The notes under the pieces: generated by a model
The model's input: the letters and a program-made list of their open reading frames with translations, nothing else
Databases searched by the model: none
Told to the model about the DNA's origin: nothing
From: Setaria digitata
Taxonomy: Eukaryota; Nematoda; Chromadorea; Rhabditida; Setariidae
Direction of reading: 5' to 3'
Assembly (NCBI GenBank): GCA_003640385.1
Contig: RCAB01000499.1
Span: forward strand, 1-44,285
Length of the DNA stretch: 44,285 nt
Translations under genes and position numbers: made by a program
Shown: piece by piece, positions 23,101-33,100 of the stretch
How positions within the stretch are numbered: the stretch's first letter is position 1
Layout: each line of letters begins with the position of its first letter

Positions 23101-26100
23101 AAAATCTGAATTTAGCAAAGCTATCGTAAGTGTGACATGTGTATTGGTAACTAAAATAAAATCGAATGATAAATATTGCTGGAAATCATGCGAAATATGT
23201 TTTTCCGGAATTATTGCTACAGTTTCTGATCAGTTATCTCTTTTTTCAAATTCTTTCAATTGTTCAATTTTGGTTTAATTTATTGCGCAAAATATTTGAC
23301 ATCTGTTTCTGAAACATGAAACAATTTGCAGCATTAAATTTTTTTAACCCCAACATGTACATATAATTTTTTATGCTTACGAGGTTAAAAAGCAAAGAAA
23401 AAAAAACAAAAGAAAGAAGCACTAAACTTTTCAATTCATACACTTTCTTAAATTAAATTAAAATAAATGAGAAACTGAAGAAAATTCAATAGCATATATA
23501 CTTTCATCAAATTTTCCCAATTGGAAATATCAATAGTGCTTAGAGGTGGATGATTTTTTTTTTTTTAGCTTTAACATTTTTTTTTTCACAGAAAAATTTA
23601 AAATATTTTTTAAGCAAGACTAACACTACGACGAAAATTAGTATTTAAAAAATTTATTTTAAAAAACAAAAAAAAAAAAATGAAAGAAAAAAAAAAGACT
23701 GAACAAATTAACAATGTGAAGTTGCTGCCCACTCCCAACTATTCCTTCCCATCCTTAATTGCTTAATTAGCAAACACACTGTATTCCTCATTCTCTGTCA
23801 TCATAATTTTGCAAACATGTCTCCTAACCCAGCTATCCTTACTTTTCATTCATTCATTTCCTCTTCTCCTTCGCTTGCAAAGTAAGCATTTAGCTTTCTC
23901 TATCAGTATTTGGGATGATTTTTGGTGTTTTCCGTTTTAACAACTTTAAAATATTTAAACATTTTCAAAAAAGGACTAATTTTAGAAGAAGAAAATATTT
24001 TGGGAGTTTTAAAATTCTGCAAAATCTTACACGCGCTTTACAGTCTCAATTTCCACACTCTTGATAATGATATTTCAGTGCAACTCTTGATGGTATCATC
24101 ATTACTTATAAATATCTAATAGCATATTTTCTATAAAAAGAATAGTTGTAAATTTACCGGTCCTCCATGTCCATCAAAAATACTAAACATCGTAAGATTG
24201 TGACCTGGATCATTGAGATAATGCATACGATCTTCCATATATGGCCGATTACCACGGCTTGCGTAAAATGTCCAATTTTTATACTTCCAACGCCAGTTTC
24301 CACCAGCTAAAATTTTGCATTTTCCATTTTTTTTTTTGGTTCAATGTTATTCAGAAGTATAATAAATTTATAATCTGTTCACTTAATGTGAGATTATTGC
24401 AATGAATTACTGGCAATAACAAGGAAAAGATGTTGAGGTCAATCTCTTTCATTCATACCAATATAAAAACTTTTACTTAATTATTTTACCTGAATTTTCA
24501 ATTTTAAATTAAACTTACGGTATTGCGGTATATCCGTGAGCCCAAATTTAATCAGCTGTGGCGGATAATATTTATTTTGATTAATTAGTGTAAAATGTTC
24601 CAATTTCTTCCCGCGTATCAGCAGATGACAATGCCTAGTCATCCATTTTGTATACAACAAAATTACTCCAATTATTGCTGGAATAAATTTAACTAAACTT
24701 CAACCTTCTTTTTTTCCTGTCCACATTCCAATACAACTATTGTAGTGGGAAGGAAATGAAATAGAAGAAAGGTCTTTGGAAATATAAAGAGAATCAAATT
24801 ATAATTAACTTCAAAATGAAAAAAAAAATCGCTACTGTTAAAGAATATGATAGGAAAATGAGAAATGTGACTAAAAAATTGAAAATTAGTTTTTTTTTTT
24901 TCCTTTTCAAAATGTCTTATATTAATTGTTAAAAAGTGATATTGCCATGAGTAAATGAAATATTCATAAACTTCGAGGAAATCAAAAATAAATTTTACCG
25001 AGCATAATGATCGCTTCGAAACGTGAAATAATTTGCCAGAATAAATGTATGATGCTAATGGGTCCAGGAAATGTGTGAAAAATTGATGGTATTGAGAGCG
25101 CCATCTTTTTCTGAAACTGAGAAATATGTAAAAATTTTAATACCTGCTTACAATAAGTTAATTTAGTAAAGTTTAAGTTTCCATTTACAAAAATTTTCAA
25201 AAACTGTCAAAATGTTTTCAAAAAAAAAAAAAGTGCTGAAGACATTATGGAGGAAGGAATTTCTTTATGTACTGCAAAATTTTGTATTTAATATTTCACA
25301 AGCGTTTTTTTCTTTGATTCATATAGTTAGACATTAATAATTCTTAGATCTATGATGATTTTTCATACTTAATGAATTAATTGCAAACGAAATATAATGA
25401 GTAGATTTTTTTGGAACAAAATAAAAAAAAAAACGATCATAAAGAAGGAAAGCTACACTGAAAAAGTCTTCGTTCAAAAAAAAAAAAAAAAAAGTTCTTT
25501 ACTAAAACTTTAGTGAAATATTTACAATGACATAATTATTGACTTGTTAATTTTGTTCTTAACAGCTGTTTCAAATTTTTATTATTATTATAAACGTGAT
25601 CATTGATGCTTTGATATGTTTTTCATCTCTTCATCCAACAAAAGTTGATCCTAAAAAAATTATTAATTTGATCTTTTTTTTTTAAGATTATAGAAGGATA
25701 TTTTAGTTTAATGTAGTTTAGCAGTAAAATTTTATAGATATGCACAGATATCAAATTAAACGATCATAGATTGTTTCAAATTAATAAACAATTTGGATGC
25801 TTTTTAATGAATTTTCTTTTCCTTTTAATTTATAAGTGATAATTCTTATCAAATTTTAATTATTTTTATTAGACATCATTATAAAATTATTTACATTTAA
25901 CACTGCTGTACTATTGTCAGTTTAGCCTTATTGCTCTAGCACATCTATCTATGACAATTATTGCAAATTTACTCGCTAATTGCTAATTAATATTTTTATG
26001 ATAAGCATTAGAACTAAAATTACGACCTCAGTAGAATTTAAATCTGATTTACTGCTGAGAAATTTCAATTATATAAACAACAACGGTTTTTAACAACAGT

Positions 26101-28536
26101 AATGTGAAAGCAAAATTTAACTGAAATTTAATTGGAATTTAAAACTAATTGGTTTGCTTTTCCAAAACAATCTTACGAGGAATTAAGGTAATTAATGAAA
26201 ACATTTCTTTGAAAAACAATTTTAAATTCACATAAGGCGCTTTAATTTCGATTTTTTATTTTTAACCTGGAAGTGCAATGGTTATGGTACCAGTACAAAA
26301 AATAACGCTAGTTTTACATCAAATGTTGCAAAATGTATATCGCCAGCTACTTTTTATTTCCACAAGTGGCTTAAAGGTTAAAATTTTTCAGTTAAAAATA
26401 CAGTTTGCCCAATTTTCAAAATTAGTTTCTATACTGGAATTTGAGTTACCGCTTGGTGCGATCTAGAATTCAAGCTAGATTATCATAGAAAGATTTAATT
26501 TTAAGCTAGAATAGTTCGGGATTTTTTAACAGGTTACTGAAAAATAGCTCTCAAGCAAATATTTAGAATAAATTATTAGTATGAAGAAACAGTGGAATCT
26601 CCAAGCAGTCAATAGTAAAATATTTTTTTTTGAAATTAATAAATCTTTCGCATAAATTTTTTTTATTTTTGAATTTATTATCTAGTAAATAGTTTCTTAG
26701 ATAAACTCATCCACTGATAAAATTTATTTCACAAATTTCTCACAAACTGAGCAATCAATCATTTTCATTATGAATGATTGTGATGAAAAAATCAAAAATC
26801 TTTTTTAACAAACAATTGTTTCGATGAATTCAAATAACAGTTAATAAATAACTAATTCCAAATTTTAATTAACTATTAAATCTAAAATTAAAATCAGAAA
26901 ATATTGGGAAGGGAAATAATGACAAATGAATGTGAAATAGTTGAAAATTTTTTTTTTTTTTTTGGTGTAAAAAAAAAACAATGAAATCATAAAATTTAAT
27001 GTGGAACAAAATTCATGCCTGGAAAATTAAATCAAATCAGTAGCAATTCAATGAAAAAAAAAAAGAAAAAAATAGTACTCCAACAGAATGTTTATGATGA
27101 TTTTTACTTGATAATAAAAATATCGCACTGATTTGTTAATTTAATTCTGTTCAGATTAATAGCTAAAATGTCGAGAAAATGAATGTCAATAAAATTATTT
27201 CATCGCCTAAAAAAAAAGAAATTTAAATTGCTTTTGTTTTTGAAGTAAATTATTGCAGCTTTTTTCTTGATCCTTCTGCTTGGGATAAAATTAAGCATTT
27301 TTTTTTTTTTTTTAATTAAAACGAAAAAGAAAGAAAATTTTCTAACAAAGTCAGTGCTTCTATTTTGGTCTTATTTTTGATAGAAAATTAAAAAAAGAAA
27401 TGCGCAATTTCAAAATGAAATTAAAGTTTAATTGTGTCCATTTTTTCAAAAAAAAAAAAGAGGGATATTTAATTTTTCCAAGTTTCTTGCATCTGAAAAA
27501 AATTTTGTAAATACAAATTGGTTTTTCAATTTTGATATATATTTATACTTTGTGATGCAAAATATATCATTATATCAAATATATCACTATATATATATAT
27601 AGTGATATATTTGATATAATTGAAAAATTATATATATATATAATCAATGCTATCACTAGTCGTGATTTCTAGGAGCTTTGATATGAAGGGAAAAAAATTA
27701 TTAAAAAAAAATTTTCAATCAAAGTGAAGTTCGAAAATTCTTCTAATCCTTAACAAATTATAATTACATGGGACTGTCACGATAATTTACATGGGAGATT
27801 ATTGTAAGAAATAATTTCAAAGACAGAAAATGACTAATAAAATATGATCATTTGCTACTGTTCACCCTTCAGGTATCCACAATTGTCGAGGTATTGACCT
27901 TTATCAAGTATCGATAATTCTCGAGATAGCAATAAGAGCAGTACAACAATTCATCGCAGGCACAAAAATTTCAGGTTTCACCAAAAGTAGTACTCTGAAG
28001 CAAATGAGTTAGTAGATAATTTTAAATCTTTGGAATAAAATAATTGAACTGATTGAATTTTCACCCTTCTTTCTAATATTACAAAATTAAATTGCCTTCG
28101 GCAACTAATACTTTACAAATATTAGCAGTAAAAAATAAGTATATTATCATTTTCAAAATTCGAAATTTTGATTAATATAAGAATGATATTGCCTTTTTGC
28201 AGCAAATTTAAATGAAAAGAAATTTTATTTCTTATTTAACAGGAGGAAAAAAAAAAACAAATTTTTTTATCGGACAATTCGGGAAAGAAATTATAAAAAT
28301 TAATACAATTTTCTGAAATTTATAATTATCGTCATTTTCTCTTCTTTTTTTCCTCCCCCTCTATCACATTTTGGCGATATGAAAGTTTTTGCAATTTTTT
28401 TTTAAATTATTTATGAAAATTTTATGATCAAATTAAGAGAACAAAAATAAAAACGAGATAAAATACAAGAACTTACGAACGATGAAATGTACACAATTGA
28501 AAATAGCAAAGTTGGTGGAAGCTTATCGTTAGTCAT
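5401..28536 (-). CDS. PPM1L: PPM1L-like PP2C (metal-dependent Ser/Thr protein phosphatase) with N-terminal membrane segment, 10 exons, complete
   Basis: Exons: 28536-28477, 25110-24999, 24677-24519, 24306-24158, 23082-22966, 22059-21987, 21200-21067, 11868-11780, 6539-6345, 5482-5401. They total 1170 nt, giving 389 residues plus TAA. Layout: two hydrophobic stretches before about residue 68 (best membrane segment 53-67), a linker, then the PP2C fold. Visible catalytic elements, with PP2C-alpha equivalents from memory: R131, E135-D136 (MEDR), D155-G156-H157 (DGHGG), D245 (GDSRA), D263-H264 (ADHKP), D335-G336 (ASDGFWD), D379-N380 (GTDDN). All metal ligands are present, so it should be active and remove phosphate from Ser/Thr. 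Its closest relative appears to be human PPM1L, an ER-membrane phosphatase that acts on stress-kinase and ceramide-transport pathways; the same location is inferred here. Introns reach 9.2 kb. Another PPM1 subtype remains possible. Confidence 0.94.
6345..6539 (-). CDS. PPM1L: PP2C exon 9 (residues 298-363, SRAFGD and ASDGFWD motifs)
   Basis: Joined to exon 8 it gives SVSRAFGDTALKR, then the metal-binding VASDGFWDVLTNEQA. The acceptor is TTTACAG; donor CATAA|GTTTAA splits lysine codon 363. Confidence 0.95.
6555..6870. repeat. Degenerate A-rich tandem repeat, unit about 65-75 bp
   Basis: Recurring blocks of AAATAAATAAATAA, then AAAAACTTAAAAAATTA with a short linker (CCAACAAA, TCAGCAAA, TCAATAAA). 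About four to five diverged copies. Confidence 0.6.
7026..7070. repeat. Interrupted AAT microsatellite
   Basis: ATAATAATAATAATAATAAT with an interruption (TAATTAATAG) and then more AAT units. Confidence 0.85.
11780..11868 (-). CDS. PPM1L: PP2C exon 8 (residues 269-297)
   Basis: Reads EHERKRIENAGGFIKFHGVD then RLQGILSVS, aligning with the ERKRI...GGF...QGILA block of PPM1L. This 89-bp exon stands alone between 9.2-kb and 5.2-kb introns, so gene predictors could easily miss it. Acceptor TTTACAG, donor AAG|GTTTGA. Confidence 0.94.
13046..13160. repeat. Two-copy tandem repeat, unit about 57-58 bp
   Basis: Each copy contains AAATGTTTCAAAGAGTTTGC followed by ACAGAGTATGGT. The copies are nearly identical, with one extra base (ATCC versus ATACC), so the duplication looks recent or is an assembly effect. 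Confidence 0.9.
14091..14130. repeat. GA microsatellite
   Basis: A run of about 17 uninterrupted AG units, flanked by impure GA sequence on both sides. Confidence 0.95.
15709..15970. repeat. Pair of diverged direct repeats about 200 bp apart
   Basis: Segment 15709-15762 (CTATTACAGTATTCCTCGAT, then CCGTTACAGTATGCC) resembles 15916-15970 (CACTATAATATTCCTCGATT, then AATTACAATATCG). The order of blocks is the same and both end in a TTATCA/CTATCA-like block. Confidence 0.65.
19869..19905. repeat. GA microsatellite with a G-run interruption
   Basis: GA units interrupted by GGGGG in the middle. Confidence 0.9.
20121..20149. repeat. AAAAC pentanucleotide repeat
   Basis: About five to six AAAAC/AACAA units in a row. 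Confidence 0.9.
20196..20435. repeat. Exact 114-bp direct duplication around an N
   Basis: 20196-20309 recurs without a mismatch at 20322-20435; the single N at 20310 and 11 bases separate the copies. This is most likely an unmerged contig overlap. Confidence 0.9.
21067..21200 (-). CDS. PPM1L: PP2C exon 7 (residues 224-268, GDSRA motif)
   Basis: Reads GSTLISVILERNRFLTV, then NIGDSRAVACD and LSADHKPSN. D245 in GDSRA corresponds to the third-metal aspartate. Donor AAT|GTTAGT opens the 9.2-kb intron. Confidence 0.95.
21987..22059 (-). CDS. PPM1L: PP2C exon 6 (residues 200-224)
   Basis: Reads AIVTEVHNIDDEISRLHPSL and on to SSLTG, the helix leading to the GST strand of the PP2C fold. Acceptor ATTCAG, donor ACAG|GTATGC. 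Confidence 0.92.
22283..22299 (+). repeat. Run of 17 G in a PP2C intron
   Basis: Seventeen consecutive G on the plus strand, rare in such A/T-rich DNA. The minus-strand transcript would carry a C tract here. Confidence 0.95.
22966..23082 (-). CDS. PPM1L: PP2C exon 5 (residues 161-199)
   Basis: Begins FVSQYLEEHF, the helix following the DGHGG motif, then a basic, serine-rich insert (RRRLLRGKSRSHPSLTGQSN) that may be a regulated loop. Acceptor TTTTTAG, donor GAG|GTACTT. Confidence 0.93.
24158..24306 (-). CDS. PPM1L: PP2C exon 4 (residues 111-160, first catalytic motifs)
   Basis: Contains YASRGNRPYMEDRMHY (phosphate-binding arginine and the Glu-Asp pair) and SIFDGHGGP (metal-binding Asp-Gly-His). 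Acceptor TTTTAG, donor CCG|GTAAAT. Confidence 0.96.
24519..24677 (-). CDS. PPM1L: PP2C exon 3 (residues 58-111, end of membrane segment and linker)
   Basis: Reads IIGVILLYTKWMTRHCH, completing the transmembrane helix and adding basic residues after it, followed by a linker ending GLTDIPQYP. Acceptor TTCCAG, donor ACC|GTAAGT. Confidence 0.9.
24999..25110 (-). CDS. PPM1L: PP2C exon 2 (residues 21-57)
   Basis: After the TTTCAG acceptor it reads KKMALSIPSIFHTFPG and then a hydrophobic run ending EAIIML. M23 (25104) is an alternative start only 6 nt from the splice site. Donor CTCG|GTAAAA splits alanine codon 58. Confidence 0.88.
25111..28476 (-). other. PP2C intron 1, 3.4 kb, non-coding
   Basis: Separates exon 1 from exon 2. 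It holds a perfect A/T palindrome and a patch at 27850-27970 that is less A/T-rich than its surroundings. No coding exon was recognised on either strand. Confidence 0.7.
27569..27620. repeat. Perfect 52-bp A/T-rich palindrome
   Basis: The left arm reads ATTATATCAAATATATCACT and the right arm AGTGATATATTTGATATAAT; the centre is alternating AT. Both arms match completely and could form a hairpin or cruciform. Confidence 0.95.
28477..28536 (-). CDS. PPM1L: PP2C exon 1 (residues 1-20)
   Basis: Reads MTNDKLPPTLLFSIVYISSF, ending at a strong donor TTC|GTAAGT that joins exon 2 in frame. The ATG lies 5 nt after a TTCAACAG acceptor, so the mRNA is probably trans-spliced just before the start. This is the least certain exon, because exon 2 also carries a usable ATG. 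Confidence 0.75.
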
Positions 28537-28543
28537 ACTTCCT
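28537..28543 (-). promoter_or_regulatory. Probable trans-splice acceptor just before the PP2C start
   Basis: TTCAACAG|GAAGT precedes the ATG, leaving only 5 nt of leader. Such short leaders are typical of SL1-spliced nematode messages. Confidence 0.45.
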
Positions 28544-28769
28544 GTTGAAATGTTTGCTTGTTCAAAGTTTAAAATATAATTTAACATTTTTCAGTTCATT
28601 GCGAGGCAGTTGTTTTTGATGATTATCAAAATAGTTCAAACTGAAAAATTTTTTTTTCTTCCATAGCATTAGAGGATGAATTATCTCTTGTTTGTTACAG
28701 TGTATCTTTCAAGTGCAAACATTTAAATTACTCAATTTTAAAGCAAAGCAAATTTCCTTCTTTTTTTTT

Positions 28770-28783
28770 CCCCCCCCCCCCCC
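28770..28783 (+). repeat. Run of 14 C upstream of the PP2C start
   Basis: Follows a T run. On the transcribed (minus) strand it reads as 14 G, about 230 bp before the PP2C ATG. Confidence 0.95.
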
Positions 28784-28892
28784 TTTCTCCATGACGAATA
28801 TTTATTTCATTAACGTAAGTGCGACTAATGGAAGCTAATTAATTGATTATCTGAGATGCTTTAAGCAAATTGAACGACGCAAAACTATTAAT

Positions 28893-29127
28893 AGTTTATG
28901 TATAACTAGACTGTTTCTAAAACTCTCATCTCAATTAGTATTTCATTAAGATGCAGTGAAAAATAATTATGGAATGGGAAAATTATAATATCAAATGTGA
29001 GAGTATTGCTAGCTTATACATAACTCACTAGAATGTTTCCAAAAGTTCCATCTAAATTAGTATTTCATTAAAACATATACTGGAAAATTACGTAACGGAA
29101 AAAATTATCATACCAAATCCAGGAGTA
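28893..29127. repeat. Diverged tandem duplication, unit about 115 bp
   Basis: 28893-29005 and 29011-29127 share the same block order: AG(T/C)TTAT, ATAACT, TGTTTC, then a shared AATTAGTATTTCATTAA core, GGAAAA and a final GAGTA. The copies differ at many sites, so this is an old duplication and not an assembly effect. Confidence 0.8.
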
Positions 29128-29582
29128 AATTAAAATTCATCATTTGAGTTTAATTTCAGGTAAATTTATTGCATTTTTCATTTCATGAACTTTTGCCAAC
29201 TTATAAAACTCTTCTTTTCCTTTCTTTTTTTTTTTTTCTTTAAAACCAAAATATATTTTTATCAATTATTCGTTCCATTTCTATTGAAAGCTAAAAAAAA
29301 AAAAAAAAAGCAAAATGCGAAATATGCAATGCATGTGTATATTTTATTCAATAGTATTATTCTAAATGAAACACTTTAAATGTATCATAAAAATAAAATC
29401 ATTTTCTAAAAAGTTGTGAAATTGTTTTGACACAATACAACCTATTAAAAATGTTTGTAATTAACGAAATGGAAACATTTTATTATCTTAAACATTTAAT
29501 ATCAGCACTTATAATTAATTAATTTACAATAATATAAGCGGAATCAATTACTGTATGCACAATGAGTGTATTATTATTATTG

Positions 29583-29607
29583 AAAAAAAAAAAAAAAAAA
29601 AAAAAAA
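29583..29607 (+). repeat. Run of 25 A
   Basis: One of the longest homopolymers in the window, located in the unc-1/PP2C gap. Its length is likely uncertain in the assembly. Confidence 0.9.
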
Positions 29608-30078
29608 CGTATACTCACATTACAACTTTTCTCTTTTTTTTCGAAATCTTCATCCATTAATACAAATATTAATTTTTCATTCGTCTCTTTTCTTCAAAAT
29701 GAATGCTTTTCACCCTTTTTTTTTTTGCCAACTTCTTTTTAATAATTGTTCTCTTTTAATTTTTCGATTCAAATTTTTAATTAATTCATTTCTTCATTAA
29801 GATTAATTGATTGTGTTTATTCATCGATGAAAGCGTTCTTATGATTTGGAAATGGCTAAGCACAAACCGTGAATAATATTTTTCAGCTAATTTGAAAGAG
29901 CTAAAAAGTACAGATCAGATAAAATTGGAGAGTAAAATCCGGAAATAAATTATGTTCATTCATTTATTCATTCCTTTCTTGATTTTTTTTTTCCTCTTTT
30001 TTTTTCCGTAATAATCGACTTTCTGGACATGATGATTATTTTGCATATTTCTTGTTTCATTTCTTCTCCTTAGCATAA

Positions 30079-30154
30079 TTAATTATCTTTTTTCATAAAT
30101 GCTCCAAACATTTCGACTGGCACCGGAAATACGATTGTTGAATTATGTTCAGCA
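30079..30154 (-). CDS. unc-1: unc-1 coding exon 8 (residues 262-286 and stop)
   Basis: Reads [20 protein letters not shown] and ends KKDN followed by TAA. The acceptor is TTTACAG. Confidence 0.94.
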
Positions 30155-33100
30155 CTGTAAAAAAGAAGAAAAAAAAAAAATACGTAATATGTAGCTGAAA
30201 TATGACTTCAATCTTTATCACTGCATTATTAAATGATAAATAATTGCTAATTATTTTGATCATATTCATTTATATCTTTTGTTATCATTTATCACAGTAT
30301 TTTTTTTTTTTTTTTTTGTTCCATTAACACTGCAATATATATGTAAATGTAAGAAAATTTCAAATAATTACACTATTAAAAAAAAAAAAAATACTATTGC
30401 TTTAAAATTCAGTAAGTTGCGTGAATTTTCTACGTCTTTTCTTACGTTTTTTTTTTACGCTGAAAAATGAATGATTTAAAAGAATAAGAAGCATACGCAA
30501 TGCTGTTCAGTGCCTGGAGATGTCGTAGCTGTAAGGCTACCGGATTAGACTGAATTACATCGGCGGCTTCTTTAAGTGCTCGAGATGCCTTTAATCATTT
30601 GAATGTTTATTAAGAGTATATGATTTAGTACCATTTTGGCAGGTGTTTAAACGAAGAATCATATTGTGACAAAATTTTAGGTTATATTTGCTTTTTGAAA
30701 AGTTATAAATTTGATAAAGAAAAAAAAAAAAAAGAGTTCTGGTAGAAGAAAATATACATATTGCATTTTGTTAAATTTTCATCCTTCCAACCGATAAATG
30801 TTAGAAAAACAGATCATAAAAAGATTATTTTACCTAAAAATTAAATACTATAATCAATAATGATGAATACTTTTTAAATGAAATGATAAAGACACGCACG
30901 TTTTAGGCAGAAAAAAAAACATAAAAAGAAAAAAAAAAACGTGAAGTATTTCAAAAAGTACCAAATAATTTAAGGATGTTAGAAAACGTAGCATAACCCA
31001 AAGAAGGAAATTTCGTCTTATTAAAATAGAACATTTTAGTTTCAAAGAAGAGAATTTCTTGTTTTTCACGTGTGGTATTTCAGAAAGCGTAATATATTTT
31101 TAAAGAACGTGAAACATTTTCAAAAAAAAAACATAAAACATTTTTAGGAAACGTGATATATTCCGTAGAGAGAAATTTCATTTTAGTTTGAAATAAAATA
31201 TATTAAATAAACGATAAACTTACTTTTTGCTCACCTTCTGCTGCAACCACTTTTGCACGTGCTTCACGTGCAGCTTCAGCTTCTGCTGCCATTGCACGTG
31301 TTAACTGTTGAGGTAATCTGATATCTTTCACTTCTACTCGTTCTACCTGTAAAGTTTATCCAATCATGATAACACTGATCAGATTCAACAATTTTCAAAC
31401 ATCATTCTCCGGAAATTTCCCATATCCATCTGTGATTTTCCATTAATTATCTATTATTCTTTTAGTTAAATATATTTAAAAAAAAAAAAAAAAAGGAGAA
31501 AATTAACATTCAAAAGTTCCAAAATATCCTTATTTAAAAAAAAAAAAAAAGTAAAAAACAAAAAATGAATATAAATTTTAACCTTAACACCCCAATGTTC
31601 CGTTCCTTCATCCAAAATTGTTTCACACAATTGCGCAATGGCTTCACGTTCCGTTAACATTTCCGTTAATGTCTTCATACCTTAAAAAAAAAAAAGTATC
31701 GTTTTTTCTTTCTTTTTCGTCCTGATGAAACTTCCTGCGATAAGAGTACTTAATTACAGCTTAATAATTACAATGATATTAAAATTTTTGTTTTCATTTT
31801 TTTTTTTTTTTTTAATGAGAAACATCGCCGTTCTCTAAGCTGAAATAAAAAATGCACTAATTTGTTAGTTATCATTTTAGTTCAGGTACTCTTTCGAGAA
31901 TGATAAGCAAAATTTATTTATCCGTTCTACTAGCAGTTAGTTTATCGATAAATATGATTAAATTTTAAAATTTTCCATTAAAGTATAACTTAGTGCAATG
32001 AGACACTGTCGGGAAAATAAACTTTTTTTTTTTTTTCCATAAAATGAAATATTTAAAATTGGATAATGCTGAGGAAAAAGAATTTTTCGAGAATTTTCCC
32101 TTTTATCCATGATCATAGTGGTATTTTCCCTATTCTACTGTAATTAAATTCATGATCAAAATAAATTATTCTTTTTCTTTTCTACCATAAAATTAAATAC
32201 TGAATAATGATGCTATAGAAAGAAACANAAAAGAATTTTTCGAGAATTTTCCCTTTTATCCATGATCATAGTGGTATTTTCCCTATTCTACTGTAATTAA
32301 ATTCATGATCAAAATAAATTATTCTTTTTCTTTTCTACCATAAAATTAAATACTGAATAATGATGCTATAGAAAGAAACAAAAAATAAATAAAAGAATTC
32401 TTCGAGAGTACTCCTTTTCAGGTTCATGCTAGTTATACTTTTATTCTAACGTAATTTCAACACTTTTTAAACTTTCTTTTAGAGATCATGTTAGTTATTC
32501 CAAACTTATTCTGTTTAATTTTAAAATCCATAATTACAATTAAACTTTAAAATGCATAATTAAAATTACCGAGTGCGTTACGTAGTGTTGTTTGAGCCAG
32601 TAATTTGGTGGAATAGATGGCATCATCAACATTGTTCACTGATGCAATCGGATCGGAAGTACGAAAATAGACGACGGCATCAACGGATACGGTTACCGAA
32701 TCCTTTGAAAGAATCTCTTGCGGAGGCACTGCATATGATACAACCCTTAAATTTGAAGAATTTTTTCCCAAATTAACAACAAATTTTCTTTTTCTTTCAT
32801 TTTTGAAATTAATCTTTTCTTTTTAGTTTTTTTTTTGTCTTCATGATCATTTCAACTTTTCGCTAACAAATCGTTTTTTTTTTTGCCTTTTTTTTTCTTT
32901 TTTCTAAATTCAATGAAAATAATCAAGACGAAAAATATACCTGAAAAATGAGTAACTGAATAGTGTCAAAAAAAGAAAAAAAATATCCAAATTTTGATAA
33001 TTGAAATTAACAAACAGAAGAAATGAGTGTGTGCTGTAATGATATTATAAATTTAAATCTAAATTAGAAATTGGCAAAAAAATATGATAAAATTTTACTC

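Larger units (their letters stand above)
28542..30078. other. Intergenic region between unc-1 and the PP2C gene
   Basis: 1.5 kb that should hold the unc-1 3' UTR (an AATAAA on the minus strand at 29968-29963, 111 nt past the stop) and the PP2C promoter. It also contains a 14-base C run, a 25-base A run and a diverged tandem duplication. No gene was seen. Confidence 0.7.

Noticed and set aside
23096..23278. Plus-strand 60-codon open frame next to PP2C exon 5
   Set aside because: Lies inside an intron of the minus-strand gene, with no homology recognised and a length expected by chance.
26278..26466. Plus-strand 62-codon open frame in PP2C intron 1
   Set aside because: Few low-complexity runs, but no recognisable domain, start context or neighbouring exon.
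32573..32776. Plus-strand 67-codon open frame
   Set aside because: It is the antisense shadow of unc-1 exon 4.
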